Below, one piece after another: positions 46,350 to 59,235 of a stretch of DNA of 60,000 nucleotides (within the stretch, counting starts at the first letter, position 1; every line of letters begins with the position of its first letter). The stretch comes from Adiantum capillus-veneris. Taxonomy: Eukaryota > Streptophyta > Polypodiopsida > Polypodiales > Pteridaceae. The translations under genes were made by a program, and so were the position numbers. The notes under the pieces are model-generated. The model was not told where the DNA came from. It searched no databases and saw only the letters and a list, made by a program, of their open reading frames with translations. Where the stretch lies: contig CM043946.1 in the NCBI GenBank assembly GCA_014529385.2, positions 39,379,558 to 39,439,557 of the forward strand, given 5' to 3'.

Positions 46350-47833
46350 TGTCCTAATAACTAATATCTAATTCTCCTAAATGATTTTCTCATGTTAATA
46401 AGGATCGAAAGGGGGGGCCATCTGCAAAAGAGCAATGAGCAACAATGGGCTTCAAAGACCCTAAGGTTCAGCCCATTAAGACTTCCAAAATGCTAAGGTT
46501 CCAAAATTCAAAGGCTATGTCCATGGTCAAACTCTAGGTAAATTGGATGCTTTGTAATTGTACACAAAGTCTTTCTAGACCCCTACATGGGAGGGGGCGA
46601 GCCCTAAAGGTAGGGGATGAGAGACTCACAGGCTCTCTTTACACAAAGGGAATAGGGGACAATGTCAGCTCCCTAGCCCAGTTGCCTGCAAGGTGCATTC
46701 AAATCCTATTGGATGGCCATAGAGGTGGACCAATAAGAATTAGGCTAGAGTACATTTAGTTTAATTCATTTTAAAACACTTGATAAAAGAACCAATAGGA
46801 ATTAAGCTCTCTAGAAGACTATTGGACAGTCTCCCAAGGGGTCCAACGAGCATTCAACAGCCCAATGGCTTGCCTGATTCCTATTGGGCAGAAGACAAAT
46901 GGGTCCAATGAGAGTTTAATTGCATTAATTAAATACCTAAAGCTCTCATAAAAGGGGAAAGGGGGACACATGTCAAAAGGCTATCACTTATGCTTCTCAA
47001 ATATCATTGGCTAAGCTTTGCAGGGTCCAATGGGGTGCTAGCATGAGTAAAATCCAAGAGGGGACGACCAAGAGAGAGAGGGGGACTGATTTTGGCAAGG
47101 CATTATCACACACACACACGCTCACACAATCTCATGCGTGAAGCAAAGAAGACTCTCTCTCCTTCTCAAGCTTTAATGGAAAGCTCATCATCTACTCCAA
47201 GCTTGTGAGAAGGGAGGCCTACACCAACAACTCTTGGCTTTGTGATGCGAATCCAACCAAGAGCCAAGCTTCAATGCATGCTCATCTCCTCTACCATGCT
47301 AATTACTAAGCTATGTTAAGCTTTTATGAGCGATTATGTGAGGAGATATATTTCTTTCTCATACTCCTTCTCATACTCCTTCCTCTAAATCTACTCTCAT
47401 ACCCTGCTAGCTTTCACCATCTTCCAAGGTGTGTGAAGTCTTGGGTCTGAGATCGTGAGGGAATTGATGCTGTGTTTTATAAGTGTGGGCATGGTGCTTG
47501 AAGCTTCCATCTTCATTGCACCAGAAAGTTATTGAAGGAACACAAAGTATTGTATTGTAAAATGTTTCCTTTGATGGGGAAAACCTATAATATGAAGCCT
47601 TTTGGAGGGGGAACCGGCTCCATGTAAATCCGGTCCTCAATTGTTGTCAATAGCTTAATTTCTCTCTTGTTTGAAGTATTTTTCATGCCTATCTAACTAG
47701 GTGTTATGCTTTTTGTTGCTCTCTCCATCCAAGCACTCTTGCTATGCTCATTAGGAATCTATTCTAATGAAATTCTCACTATGTTTATACTATTTTCCGC
47801 TACACACAAGTTACTAGGCCATTAAATGTTACA
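46350..47833 (+). repeat. 5' LTR of G3
   Basis: TGTCCTAATAAC...AATGTTACA, then TTGGTATCAAAGC (primer site with one change). Shorter than the G2 LTR, with a deletion after TCATGTTAATAAGGATC. Confidence 0.9.
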
Positions 47834-48234
47834 TTGGTATCAAAGCACAAGGTTTCTCTTTTCTTGCTCAAGAAGGGAGGTCCTCAAGCTAGCCATAAAT
47901 GGTTGGTATTATTAATTGCAATTGAGTAAGTAGAATAGGGATTTTTCAGCCTTGCAGTGCACCTGCTTCGTGCAGATAACGGGGCATCACCGTCAAGAGC
48001 TATGGTCTGAATAGTGGAGTCCTACGGGGCTTGCCTATGGCTTAACCACTATTGAGCTATTAGAAGCTTGACAGGAGCCGATATTGTTTTGGTGTTGAAA
48101 GACCCTTTCTTCTATTCCTTGCAATTAATGATATTCGAGCCGCGGGTATAGGAGCTTGAGTGCTTTGTCTAAAGGGGTAAAGAGGAGTAGCAACTAGGGC
48201 TTGAAGTGCCAAAGTACACCTAAAAGTTGTTAGA

Positions 48235-49870
48235 ATGGTTGACAATAGTAAAGAGAGTGAAATTAATGTTAATAGCTTTGATTTTGCTAATGAGCAGGCT
48301 ACTAATGATGCCCCTATGCTTGTTAACTACCTTGTTTCTAGGCTTCAACAAACCATGGGCAATCCATCCAACCAAAGTGAAGTGCAACGGCAGCTTTGTG
48401 CTCAAGGGATTCTCCAAGCTCCCCACCATGAAGAGAGAGTACCTAGGAAGCCTCCTTGTGAGACTTCCAAAAGAGGCCTCTCCCCGATTGGGGAAGAAGA
48501 AGAGGATCATACGAAGGGCTCAAAAATTTACTTCTTGATGACGCATCTCCTTCCCAAAGGAGAACTCAAGAGCCCCCACCAAAAGAACAAGAAAGAAGTG
48601 AGTCTCCTGCCACCTCGACGGAGATGGCTCCATGAAGAGGGTGGGCAAAACGCTCTCCATCACCTCCTAAACAGAGAAGACCATCGCACACTTCTCCACA
48701 CCATAATTCAAAGAGGGATGATAGAAAACAAGAGAAGAAAAAGGCAAGAAAGAGTTCACCCTGTTCTCCATCTTCTTCATCTTCTTCCTCTTATGAAGAA
48801 AGTGATGGTGCAGACAAGGAAGACCAAGGCAAGAAAAAGGCAATAAAGAGGTCGCCCTCTTCTCCATCTTCCTCAATTTCTTCCTCCTCTAAAGAAAGTG
48901 ATGGTGCAACTTTCGAACCACCAAAAAGAAGAGGTCGCCCTCTTCTCCATCTTCTTCATCTTCTTCCTCTTATGAAGAAAGTGATGGTGCAGACAAGGAA
49001 GACCAAGGCAAGAAAAAGGCAATAAAGAGGTCGCCCTCTTCTCCATCTTCCTCAATTTCTTCCTCCTCTAAAGAAAGTGATGGTGCAACTTTCGAACCAC
49101 CAAAAAGAAGAGGCCATAGGAAATCCTATGCCGTGTGGAAGAGGTCATCCAAGTTCAAGAAGTTCAAAGAGGGAGAAAAGAACATCTCTTTCCTTACCTA
49201 TGATGGCACCTTTGGTGCTACGAACAGTCTTGGCCTTCGTCCAACAAATTGATGTGGCATTTGGAGATGAGGGCTTCACGAAGTCCTCTAAGCTATGCCA
49301 TGTAGCTATGCATTTTCAAAAGTCCGCCAGGCAATGGTGGTCTAGCCTACGGGCAAACGGTGAAGCTCCACAAACATGGAAAGCTTTAAGAGCTTCCATC
49401 ATTAAGTAGTCTTTGGCTACCGATGCCAAAGACAAAGTACTCACCCAATGGCGAAGCTTGAAGCTCTCTCCTTACGAATCTATTCACAAATAAGTACACA
49501 AGCTTTGGGACTTACATCTCAAAGCCACTGTCTTCAAAAAGATGGATTTTGGAGAGCAAAAACAACAATTTTGTGCGGGCTTGATATGGCAGAGTATGTC
49601 AACTCCCAAAGGCCACGCACAATATCTGCGGTCATACACCATACCATGGTGGCTTCACAAATCAATTTCCAAAAGGGGGCTAAGAGAAATCTTAAGCCCA
49701 CGGAGAACAAGGACCGTAACAATGAGCCTAAGGGGAAGGACAATGTCCAAAAGTCTCCTAAAGGCAACCCCAACAACAACAAAGCTAAGGAGAAGGGAGT
49801 TTATAAAGGCTAGAATAACCGTTGTTTCAAGTGCGGGGAGCAAGGTCATGCTTATTGTGATTGCCCCCAC
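48235..49870 (+). pseudogene. G3 gag with zinc knuckle
   Basis: MVDNSKESEINVNSF at 48235; Ser/Lys-rich middle holding the 179-bp duplication; capsid-like HFQKSARQWWSSLRANGEAP at about 49310; zinc knuckle CFKCGEQGHAYCDC at about 49824-49865 (CX2CX4HX4C, intact). Frame breaks at several points. Confidence 0.87.
48752..49109 (+). repeat. 179-bp tandem duplication in G3 gag
   Basis: 48752-48930 repeats at 48931-49109 nearly exactly (TCTTCTCCATCTTCTTCATC ... GAACCACCAAAAAGAAGAGG). 179 is not a multiple of three, so it shifts the frame. Confidence 0.9.
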
Positions 49871-52200
49871 AAGAATACACGAAATGAGGCTCCTAGAGCT
49901 ACCTTGGTCGAAATCCAAGAATAGGAAGCTCACCACAAAGGATCTCCTCTATGCTATGCTTGGGGAAAGGTAAGAGAACATGATGCTTTTATTCTCTTTG
50001 ACCCTGGTTCTACTTACAATCTCATATCCACAGAGTTGGCCACCAAGCTAGGCATCGAAGCCTATGAGATGGGAGATGTCCTACCCGCCGATGGTGCTTT
50101 CAAGGGGCAAGAAGCCTCAGTCAGTCCCTTAATTGGGAAATTGAGGCTCCATGTCCAAAGCTATGTGGACAAAGAGGACTTCTTTATCTCTCCTCTCAAG
50201 CACGAGGATATAATCCTAGGGGCACCATGGTTTGATCGCATGGCTGCCAATGTTAAATTCCCTGAAAGGAAAATCTACTTTAGGTTCAGGAAAAAAGATA
50301 TGTACATAGATGCTAAGGAGTTAGGTAACACCATACCCATTGTACATACGCAAGCTTTCAATAAGTCAATAAAGAGCTCTATTTCCATGTACATGATTTG
50401 TGTTAAATATTCTCAAAATGAACCTTATGCTTTAGCAAAAGAAAATATAAATAATCACAAGGAACTAAAGTTATCCAATTTTCTCAAGGGATTTCAAGTC
50501 GTTTTTATTGATGACATCCCTTGTGAACTGCCTCCTAAATGAGGCAATGATGACCATGCAATTGAACTTCTTCCAGGAAGTTCACCGCCTAATAAACCTT
50601 GTTATAGAGTTTCTCAAGCTCAACAAGAGGAGATTATGCGGAAAGTGCATGAGTTAGTTGCGAAGGGCATGGTTAGGCCTAGCTCATCTCACATTTTGCT
50701 CACCTATGTTATTAGTGCAAAAGAAAGACAACACATATCGTATGCGTGTCGATTATAGAGCACTAAATAGGATCACTATCAAGAATAGGTTTCCCATTCC
50801 ACGGGTAGAAGACCTATTTGATAAGCTACAAGGGTTGACCTACTTTAGTAGGATTGACCTAAAAGGAGGCTACCATCAAATAAGGATAGTTGATCAAGAC
50901 ATTATAAAGACCGCATTTTGCACTACGTTTGGTCTTTAAAAATACATTGTCATGCCTTTTGGCTTGACCAATGCACTAGCCACATTCAACCGCTTGATGG
51001 AGAAGCTATTCATGCCTCACCGAACCTTTACTGGAGTGTTCTTTGATGATACTATCATCTACTTTAATCCAATAGACGAACACAAGCAACACCTCCAGGT
51101 AATATTTCAAGTCTTACGAGAGAATAAACTTTATATTAATCGAAAGAAAAGTGAGTTTTTCTTACAAGAGATTCAATATTCAGGTCATATTATCTCTCAA
51201 GATGGCATCCAAATGGATCCATCAAAGCTAGAGGTAATAAAAGAATGGCCTAATCCAAGGATTCTTCATGGACTAAGAAGCTTTATAGGTATGTGTGCAT
51301 ACTATAGATGCTTCATAGAAAAGTTCTCACAAATCGCGGGACCATTACATGACCTAACAAAGAAAAACGTTAGGTATACATGGTCTGCCAAGGAGAACAA
51401 AGCTTTTGAAAAGCTTATCTCTCAACCTGTGCTTACACTATGGGATCTCTCAAAGACATTTGAGGTCAAATGTGACGCATGTGGTGATTGCCCATGAGCT
51501 GTTTTGCTCCAAGAAGGGCATGCCATAGCCTATGAAAGTCGAAGTCTCGACCCTGTTGAGCAAGCTCTAGGCATATATGAAAAGGAACTCCTCGCAGTTC
51601 TACACACGGGAAGATCTTCGCTGCAGATGAGTATAGCCAAGACTTACAAGAATCTTTCTAAAAGATTAAGGATGCTATCTCTATCTCACAGCAAAGGCAA
51701 AAGGTTGCTGCTGATAAGCATAGAACAGCCCAAACCTTTAAAGAAAATGATTGGGTCTTGCTTAAATTTCCAAAGTCTCGATTAAGGCACATGACGGGCA
51801 AGAATCCTACAGGACGCCAAAAGTACTATGCTAAGTTAGCAAAAAGGTACTATTCTCCCTTTCAGATTCTTAGACCAATCAATGAGATGGCCTATCAACT
51901 TAAGTTGCCCAGTCATTGGCTCATACACAATGCTTTTCATGTGAGCCTACTAAAGCCTTACAAAGGAGAGCCACCTCAAGAACCAACTATTGAAGACCCA
52001 CCGGAGATCGAGGACCAAGAAGAGGTGTTGCAGCCCGAGTCCATTCTTCGACATGAAGACAAGGTATTAAGAGGCGGTAAAATTATCCAACGGTATCTTA
52101 TTAAGTTTAAGAACTACCCTTTTGAAGATGCTAGATGAATGCAAGGCATAAAATTAAAGGATAACCTAAACCTTGTCAATGCTTACAACGCTTTCCTACA
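49871..52200 (+). pseudogene. G3 pol, lacking most of RNase H and the integrase core
   Basis: Protease (FDPGST near 50000, open 50036-50542), reverse transcriptase 50658-51497 with the catalytic motif changed to VFFDDTIIYFN, start of RNase H (51504-51610), then a junction at TACACGGG jumping to the integrase C-terminal region (51612-51990, [20 protein letters not shown]) and a chromodomain-like tail to about 52200. About 1.1 kb is missing compared with G1. Confidence 0.88.
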
Positions 52201-52258
52201 GTAAGCAAATGTACAAATGTTTAGAATGAACAAAGTTTTTGTCTTATAAGACTCTCTT

Positions 52259-52404
52259 ACTTCCAAAATGCTAAGGTTCCAAAATTCAAAGACTATGTCC
52301 AATGGCCAAACTCTAGGTAAAATTGAATGCTTTGTAATTGTACACAAAGTCTTCCTAGATCCCTACATGGGAGGGGGCGAGCCCTAAAGGTAGGGGATGA
52401 GAGA

Positions 52405-52461
<57 letters not shown>

Positions 52462-53644
52462 TTGCTCTCTTTACACAAAGGGAATAGGGGACACATAACA
52501 GCTCCCTAGCCCAGTTGCCCCCAAGGTGCATTCAAATCCTATTGGATGGCCATAGAGGTAAACCAATGAGAATTAGGCTAGAGTACAATTAGTTTAATTC
52601 TTTTTAAAACACTTGATAAAAGAACCAATAGGAATTAAGCTCTCTAGAAGACTATTGGACAGTCTCCCAAGGGGTCCAATGAGCATTCAACAACCTAATG
52701 GCTTGCCTGATTCCTATTGATCAGAAGACAAAGGGGTCCAATGAGAGTTTAATTGCATTAACTAAATACGTAAAGCTCTCACAAAAGGAGAAAGGGGGAC
52801 ACAGGTCAAAAGGCTATCACTTATGCTTCTCAAATATCATTGGCTAAGCTTTGTAGGGTCCAATGGGGTGCCAGCATGAGTAAAATCCAAGAGGGGTCGA
52901 CCAAGAGAGAGAGAGAGAGAGGGGGCTGATTTTGGCAAGGCATTATCACACTCACACTCACACAATCTCACATGTCCTTCACAAGATTTAATGGAAATCT
53001 CATCATCTACTCCAAGCTTGTGAGAAGGGAGGCCTACACCAACACACTCTTGGCTTTGTGATGCAAATCCAACCAAGAGCCAAGATTCAAAGCATGCTCA
53101 TCTCCTCTACCATGCTAATTACTAAGCTATGCTAAGTTTTTATGAATGATTATGTGAGGAGATATACTTCTTTCTCGTGAGACGACTCCTTCTTCCTCTC
53201 AATCTACTCTTATACCCCACTAGCTCTCACAATCTTCAAAGGTGTGTGAGGTCTTGGGTCTGAGACGTGAGGGAATTGATGTTGTGTTTTATAAGTGTGG
53301 GCATGGTGCTTGAAGCTTCCATCTCATTGCACCAACAAGTTATTGAAGGAACACAAAGTATTGTATTGTAAAATGTCTCCTTTGATGGGGGAACCCTATA
53401 ATACAAAGCCTTTTGGAGGGGGGACGGGCTCCATGTAAATCCGGTCCTCAATTGTTGTGAATAGCTTAATTTCTCTCTCTTTTGAAGTATTATTCATGCC
53501 TATATAACTAGGTGTTATGCTTTTTGTTGCTCTCTCCATCCAAGCACTCTTGCTATGCTCATTAGGAATCTATTCTAATGAAATGCTCACTATGTTTGTG
53601 CTATTTTCAGCTACACACAAGTTACTAGGCCATTAAATGTTACA
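52259..53644 (+). repeat. 3' LTR of G3, 5'-truncated
   Basis: Internal sequence stops at AAGACTCTC and continues in the LTR at TTACTTCCAAAATGC, so the polypurine tract and first ~100 bp of LTR are gone. (AC)n tract 52407-52457. Confidence 0.87.
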
Positions 53645-56305
53645 GCAAGTGCATGAGTGAGTTGAGAAGGGCATGGTTAGGCCTAGCTCATCTCCATTTT
53701 GTTCACCCGTGTTATTAGTGCAAAAGAAAGACGGCACATATCGTATGTGTGTCGACTATAGAGCACTAAATAGGATCACTATAAAAAATAAGTTTCTCGT
53801 TCCACGGGTAGAAGACCTATTTGATAAGCTGCAAGGATCGACCTACTTTAGTAGGATTGACCTAAAAAGTGGCTACCATCAAATAAGGATAGTTGATCAA
53901 GACATTGTAAAGAATGCATTTCGCACCGTTTGGTCTTTACTAATACATTGTCATGCCTTTTGGTTTGACCAATGCAGCCACATTTAATAGCTTGATGGAG
54001 AAGCTATTCAAGCCTCACCGAACCTTTACTAGAGTGTTCTTTGATGATATAATCATCTACTCTAATCCACTAGACAAACACAAGCAACACCTCGAGGTAA
54101 TATTTCAAGTCTTACAAGAGAACAAACTTTATATTAATCGAAATAAAAGTGAGTTTTTCTTACAAGAGATTCAGTATTTAGGTCACATTATCTCTCAAGA
54201 TGGCATCCAAATGGATCCATCAAAGCTAGAGGTAATAAAAGGATGGCCTAATCCAAGGAGCCTTCATGAACTAAGAAGCTTTATAGGTATGTGTGCATAC
54301 TATAGACGCTTCATAGAAAAGTTCTTGCAAATTGCGGGACCATTACGTGACCTAACAAAGAAAAATGTTAGGTATACATGCTCTGCCAAGGAGAACAATG
54401 CTTCCAAAAAGCTTAAAGAAAAGCTTATCTCGCAACCGGTGCTTACGCTGCCGGATCTCTCAAAGCCATTTGAGGTCCAATGTGACGCTTGTGGTGATTG
54501 CCTTGGAGCTGTTTTGCTCCAAGAAGGGCACGCCATAGCCTATGAAAGTCGAAGGCTCAACCCTGTTGAGCAAGCTCTAGGCATATATGAAAAGGAACTC
54601 CTCACAGTTCTACATGCCTTAGACTCATGGAAGCACTATTTACTGGGGACTCCTTTCATTCTGCGGACGGATCACCAAAGCCTTTAGTCCTTCATGATGT
54701 AGACCAAGATCTCCGACAAACAAATGAATTTCCTTTTGCAATTTCATTTTCATATTGCTCACATTGCTAGCAAGCATAATCAAGTAGCCAATGCACTCTC
54801 AAGACGACTGAGAGTGAATGAGGTTTCCATAGCGACTCACAATGATCTATCTTCTATGACAGATGAGTACACTATTGATCCCAATTTTAGAGATGTGATT
54901 TCAGCCCTTGCATTAGGGAAGAAAGAGCAACCATTTACTTTACAAGATGGTTATCTTCTCTATGGCAGTAGACTATGTGTTACTAACTCACTACGTGAGA
55001 AAGTAATGTATGAATCTCATGCTTCTCCTTATGCAGGGCATAGAGGGACTCAATGTACCCTAAAAGGGATTGAAACATATTTCTATTGGCTTGCCATGAA
55101 AGCAAACATACTAGAGTATGTTTCTAAATGTGTGGTATGCCAAAAGACGAAGTTTGATAGAGGGAAGCAATCTGGATTGCTTCAACCTTTGCCAATCCCT
55201 AATTCACCATGGGAGAGCATATCCATGGATTTTATCTTTGGATTTCCCAAGTCTATCCATGGGAATACGGGAATATGGACGATAGAAGACAGGTTTAGTA
55301 AACAAGCTCATTTTGTACCTATAAAAAAGACTATCAAAGCCCATCAAATGGCAACCCTCTTCATATCACAAAATTTCAAATACCATGGCTTGCCAATGTC
55401 CATAGTGTCGGGTAGAGATCCTAGAATGACTAGTAATTTTTGGAAGGGTCTCATTGAGAATTTAGGGACAAGGCTAAACTTCTCTTCGGCCTATCACCCG
55501 CAAACAAATGGCCAAAGTGAAATAGCTAACCTGACAATTCTTGATCTACTAAAAGCCTATGTAACGCAAGTAGATCAAAGGTCCTAGTGGGAGAAGTACT
55601 TACCCTTAGTGGAGTATGCCTAGAATAACACTATACATACTTCCACGGGAAAAGCACCTTTCAAGATCATTAAGGGAAGATCCAAAGTCCCCTGCTACTT
55701 AAGGTACACGGGAAGATCTTCGTTGCAGATGAGTATAGCCGAGACCTACAAGAATCTTTCCAAAAGATTAAGGATGCTATCTCTATCTCATAGCAAAGGC
55801 AAAAGGCTGCTGCTGATCATCATAGAAGAACCCAAGCCTTTAAAGAAAATGATTGGGTCTTGCTTAAATATCCCAAGGCTTGATTAAGGCACACGACGGC
55901 CAAGAATCCTATGGGACACCAAAAATATTATGCTAAGTTAGCAAAAAGGTATTATGGTCCCTTCCAGATTCTTAGACCAATCAATGAGATGGCCTACCAA
56001 ATTGAGTTTCCCAGTCGTTGGCTCATACACAATGTTTCCATGTGAGCCTACTAAAGCCTTACAAAGGAGATCCACCTCAAGAACCAACTATTGAAGACCC
56101 ATCGGAGATCAAGGACCAAGAAGAGGTGCTGCAACCCGAGTCCATTCTCCGACATGAAGACAAGGTATTGAGAGGCGGTAAGATTATCCGACGGTATCTT
56201 ATTAAGTTTAAGAACTATCCTTTTGAAGATGCTAGATGGATGCAAGGCATACAATTAAAGGATAACCTAAACCTTGTCAATGCTTACAATGCTTCCCTAG
56301 AGTAA
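53645..56305 (+). pseudogene. G2 reverse transcriptase, RNase H, integrase, chromodomain
   Basis: Resumes after G3. Reverse transcriptase shows [16 protein letters not shown] and VFFDDIIIYSN; RNase H runs to about 54700; integrase 54724-55587 has H2C2 (GHRGTQ..., CVVCQKTK), MDFIFGFP, SGRDPRM and GQSEIAN; chromodomain tail 56130-56300 ([19 protein letters not shown]). Frame breaks near 53945, 54687, 55587, 55620, 55790 and 55880. Confidence 0.9.
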
Positions 56306-56658
56306 GCAAATGTACAAATGTTTAAAATGAACAAAGTTTTTGTCTTATAAGACTCTGTTTTTCTTTATTGTGCACAAATGTTAAGAAGTATGCATGCTTA
56401 GGATCAAGTTTGCGGAGACGACATCTCCCAAACACCAAGTAGACCTTGTCACTCTACTATGGAAGATTGATAGGACTAATGCGTAGACATGCTTGTGGCA
56501 GCTTAGGCTCTCAAGTGACAAATGGATTAGTCATCCATTCTGGAACGATGTCATAGGGTAAGATAGGGATCCTCTACCGCTAGAAAAAGGACTAATGAAT
56601 AGGTTTTATCTTCTCTACCCCATAGTCAAGGACGATTATGATTTCAAGAGAGAGGTAA

Positions 56659-56767
56659 TGTCATAATAACTAATATCTAATTCTCCTAAATGATTTTCTC
56701 ATATTGAACTGATCATTTAATATGGGGAAGTACCAGGGGAGAAAAAGCTAGAATATTGGTTAAGCTG
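56659..56767 (+). repeat. 3' LTR of G2, only the first ~109 bp
   Basis: TGTCATAATAACTAATATC...GGTTAAGCTG, then unrelated sequence beginning TGTAGCAGGCTACAG. Preceded by the polypurine tract. Confidence 0.85.
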
Positions 56768-57210
56768 TGTAGCAGGCTACAGTGTCACTTTCATAGGACA
56801 CACAGTTAGTACAACTGGTATGGTCTGGTTCACACTGGACGGACTCTCGGGGCTGGCAGTGACATGTGGCAGGGATACAATTGGTGGTCTAGTGGACATC
56901 GTGGCTAGGTCACCACCACTACTCAGTTTGGAGATAGACTTAGGTGGCTGACATTTATGAGCCGTTGGTGGATCTTCTTCATGTATGGTCCAACATCGTC
57001 ATCTAGAGTAGCGAGTATATACACAATAAGCTAAACCACCCTAAAGAATAATCCATTCAGAGGCTATTGAGGTGGAACATCATTTTGCTGACTATCTTAG
57101 TAGAGGGTTTATACACCACCTTATAGAATAAGACATTTTGAGTCTATTGAGGTGGAACATAAGCTTGTTGACAACCTTAGTAGAGGCTTTGTACAACCTA
57201 GTTCTTCACC
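56768..57210. other. Unassigned, probably 5' part of the next retroelement
   Basis: Begins TGTAGCAGGC, could be an LTR edge. No frame or second copy in the window to confirm. Confidence 0.3.
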
Positions 57211-59235
57211 ACGGCCCTCTCCCATTTTGTTGGTGACAAAAAAGACGGTAGTATGCGCATATGTATAGATTACCGTGGCACGAACACGGTTACCATTAAG
57301 AACAAGTATCCGTTGCCTGAGTAGATGAGTTATTTGATAAACTTACCCATGCAAATCTATCTTTACAAAGATAGATTTGCAGTCAAGGTATCATCAAGTA
57401 CGTATTCAATTGGCTAATATACCCAAAATTGCTTTTCCAAATAAGGTTTGGACACTATGAGTTTTTTGTTATGCCCTTTGGATTGACCAATGTGCCAGCT
57501 ACTTACATGATGCTTATGGACAATGTCTTGAAACCATATTTGGGTAAGTTTGTTATCGCTTTCCTCAATGACATTCAAGTGTCTAGTGCCTCCAATGATT
57601 ATGGACAATGTCTTGAAACCATATTTGGGAAAGTTTGTTATCGCTTTCCTCAATGACAGTCTAGTGTATAGTGTCTCCGAGGAAGAGCACTCACAAAATT
57701 TGAAGCAGGTGTTTGAACTGTTACAGAAAAACAAGTTATATGCTAAGGAATCCAAGTGTGACTTTCTCAAGGAGGAGATTCACTATTTGGGATATGTAAT
57801 TTTAGCTACTAGACTCCATATGGATAAATCCAAAGTGGATTCCATTAGGAGATGGCAACCATTTTTGAGAGATTTTTGGGAGAGCTTGCTTCCAAAAATC
57901 TTGAAGAGCTACACATTTTATTGGAATGTGTAGGTTTTTACTAATGATTGGTAAAAAACTATGCTAGCTTTGCTATTCCTATGAAACAGCAACTGAAAAC
58001 CAAGTAGAAAACCTTTCAATGGGGAGAAGCTCAACAACAAAGTTTTGATGCTCTTATAGTCGCATTAGCTACAACTCCTATTTTAGCTATTGGGAACCCT
58101 ACGAAACTGTTTGTGTTAGAAATGGATGCTAGTAATCGTCTATTGGAGCATCCTTCTGTGACAAGTAAGGCCAATTGTATTTGAAATAAGAAACTTGATT
58201 TTGCATAGCAGAATTCTACTTATGAAAGAGAACTACATGAAATAGTGTTCGCTTTGAAAACATGGTGACATTATTTGTATGGGGCTCAATTTGAGATTGT
58301 GTTTGACTATGAAAGTATAAAATGGTTTAAAATACAAACCGGTCAAAAGGCCATGTGGACTGAGATTCTTCTCAAGAGTATGAAATTAAGGTCTAGTATC
58401 GTAAATGATGATACAATGTAGTAGTTGATGTTCTTAGCTGTATGCCTGAGATCAATTCTCTTCGTTTTACAGAGCTTCGAGGTGAGATTTTAGAATCTTT
58501 AACATGCAATTATGAGCATGATGAAACATACTCCAAAGTGTGGAGCCATGTGAAAATAAGGGATCCTTCTCATTTCAATGATAGCATTGTGTCTTTTTTC
58601 CTCCACACCCAATTCTCCACTTTCGAGTGATGAGTTGCAGAGATGGAAGAATTGTTCCATAGTTGATGGATACCTACTCCACAAGGGGAGAGTTTGTGTA
58701 TTGATGAACATATACATTTGGTGCCAAATTCTTTATGAATGTCATTATAGTCCCAATGCAGGGAACCCAGACATAAAAAAAAACTTAAGCACTCATAAAA
58801 CGAGAGTTTCACTAGAAAGGTTTATATGGGTATGTTCAAGACTATGTCTTGCATTGCCAAAAATGTTAAGTGAATAAAGCAAAGTGCCTAAAAGCACAAG
58901 GTCTTTGCATTTGTTGGAAACTTATAATGGTAAATGGAAAAGCTTCTTTGTGGATTTTATTGTGGGTTTACCAACCACTGTATGAGGTCATGACTTGGTA
59001 TGTGTGGTAGTAGATCAGTATGGATGGCAATATATTGGTTGATTAAATTTTGCAAATTTATTCCAATCATATCCACAATTACAACTCTAGAGTTAGCTAA
59101 ATTATTTGTTGACAATCTGTATAGTGAGTGATCGCAATCCCAAGTTTACATTTTTAGAGGGTTGTGTTTAAACAATCGGGTACACAACACGACATCGGTA
59201 TTGCAGATCGTCCAAAAATGGATGGTCATACTGAA
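57211..59235 (+). pseudogene. Second gypsy-type pol remnant (G4)
   Basis: Reverse transcriptase motifs [16 protein letters not shown] (57235) and [17 protein letters not shown] (57460); RNase H-like sequence to about 58440; integrase-like WKSFFVDFIVGLPTT near 58940. Clearly different from G1-G3. An 80-bp piece is doubled at about 57517-57660 (ATGGACAATGTCTTGAAACC twice). Heavily mutated. Confidence 0.8.

Larger units (their letters stand above)
46350..53644 (+). mobile_element. Gypsy chromovirus G3, nested in G2
   Basis: The target duplication GCAAG occurs at 46345-46349 and 53645-53649, and the G2 reverse-transcriptase reading resumes directly after it. LTR-A on both sides, the right one 5'-truncated. 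Confidence 0.92.
43000..56767 (+). mobile_element. Gypsy chromovirus G2, carrying nested element G3
   Basis: 5' LTR 43000-44604, primer-binding site at 44605, gag, protease, then the G3 insertion (46350-53644) and resumed reverse transcriptase, RNase H, integrase and chromodomain to 56305. The 3' LTR begins at 56659 and is cut at 56767. Confidence 0.9.
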
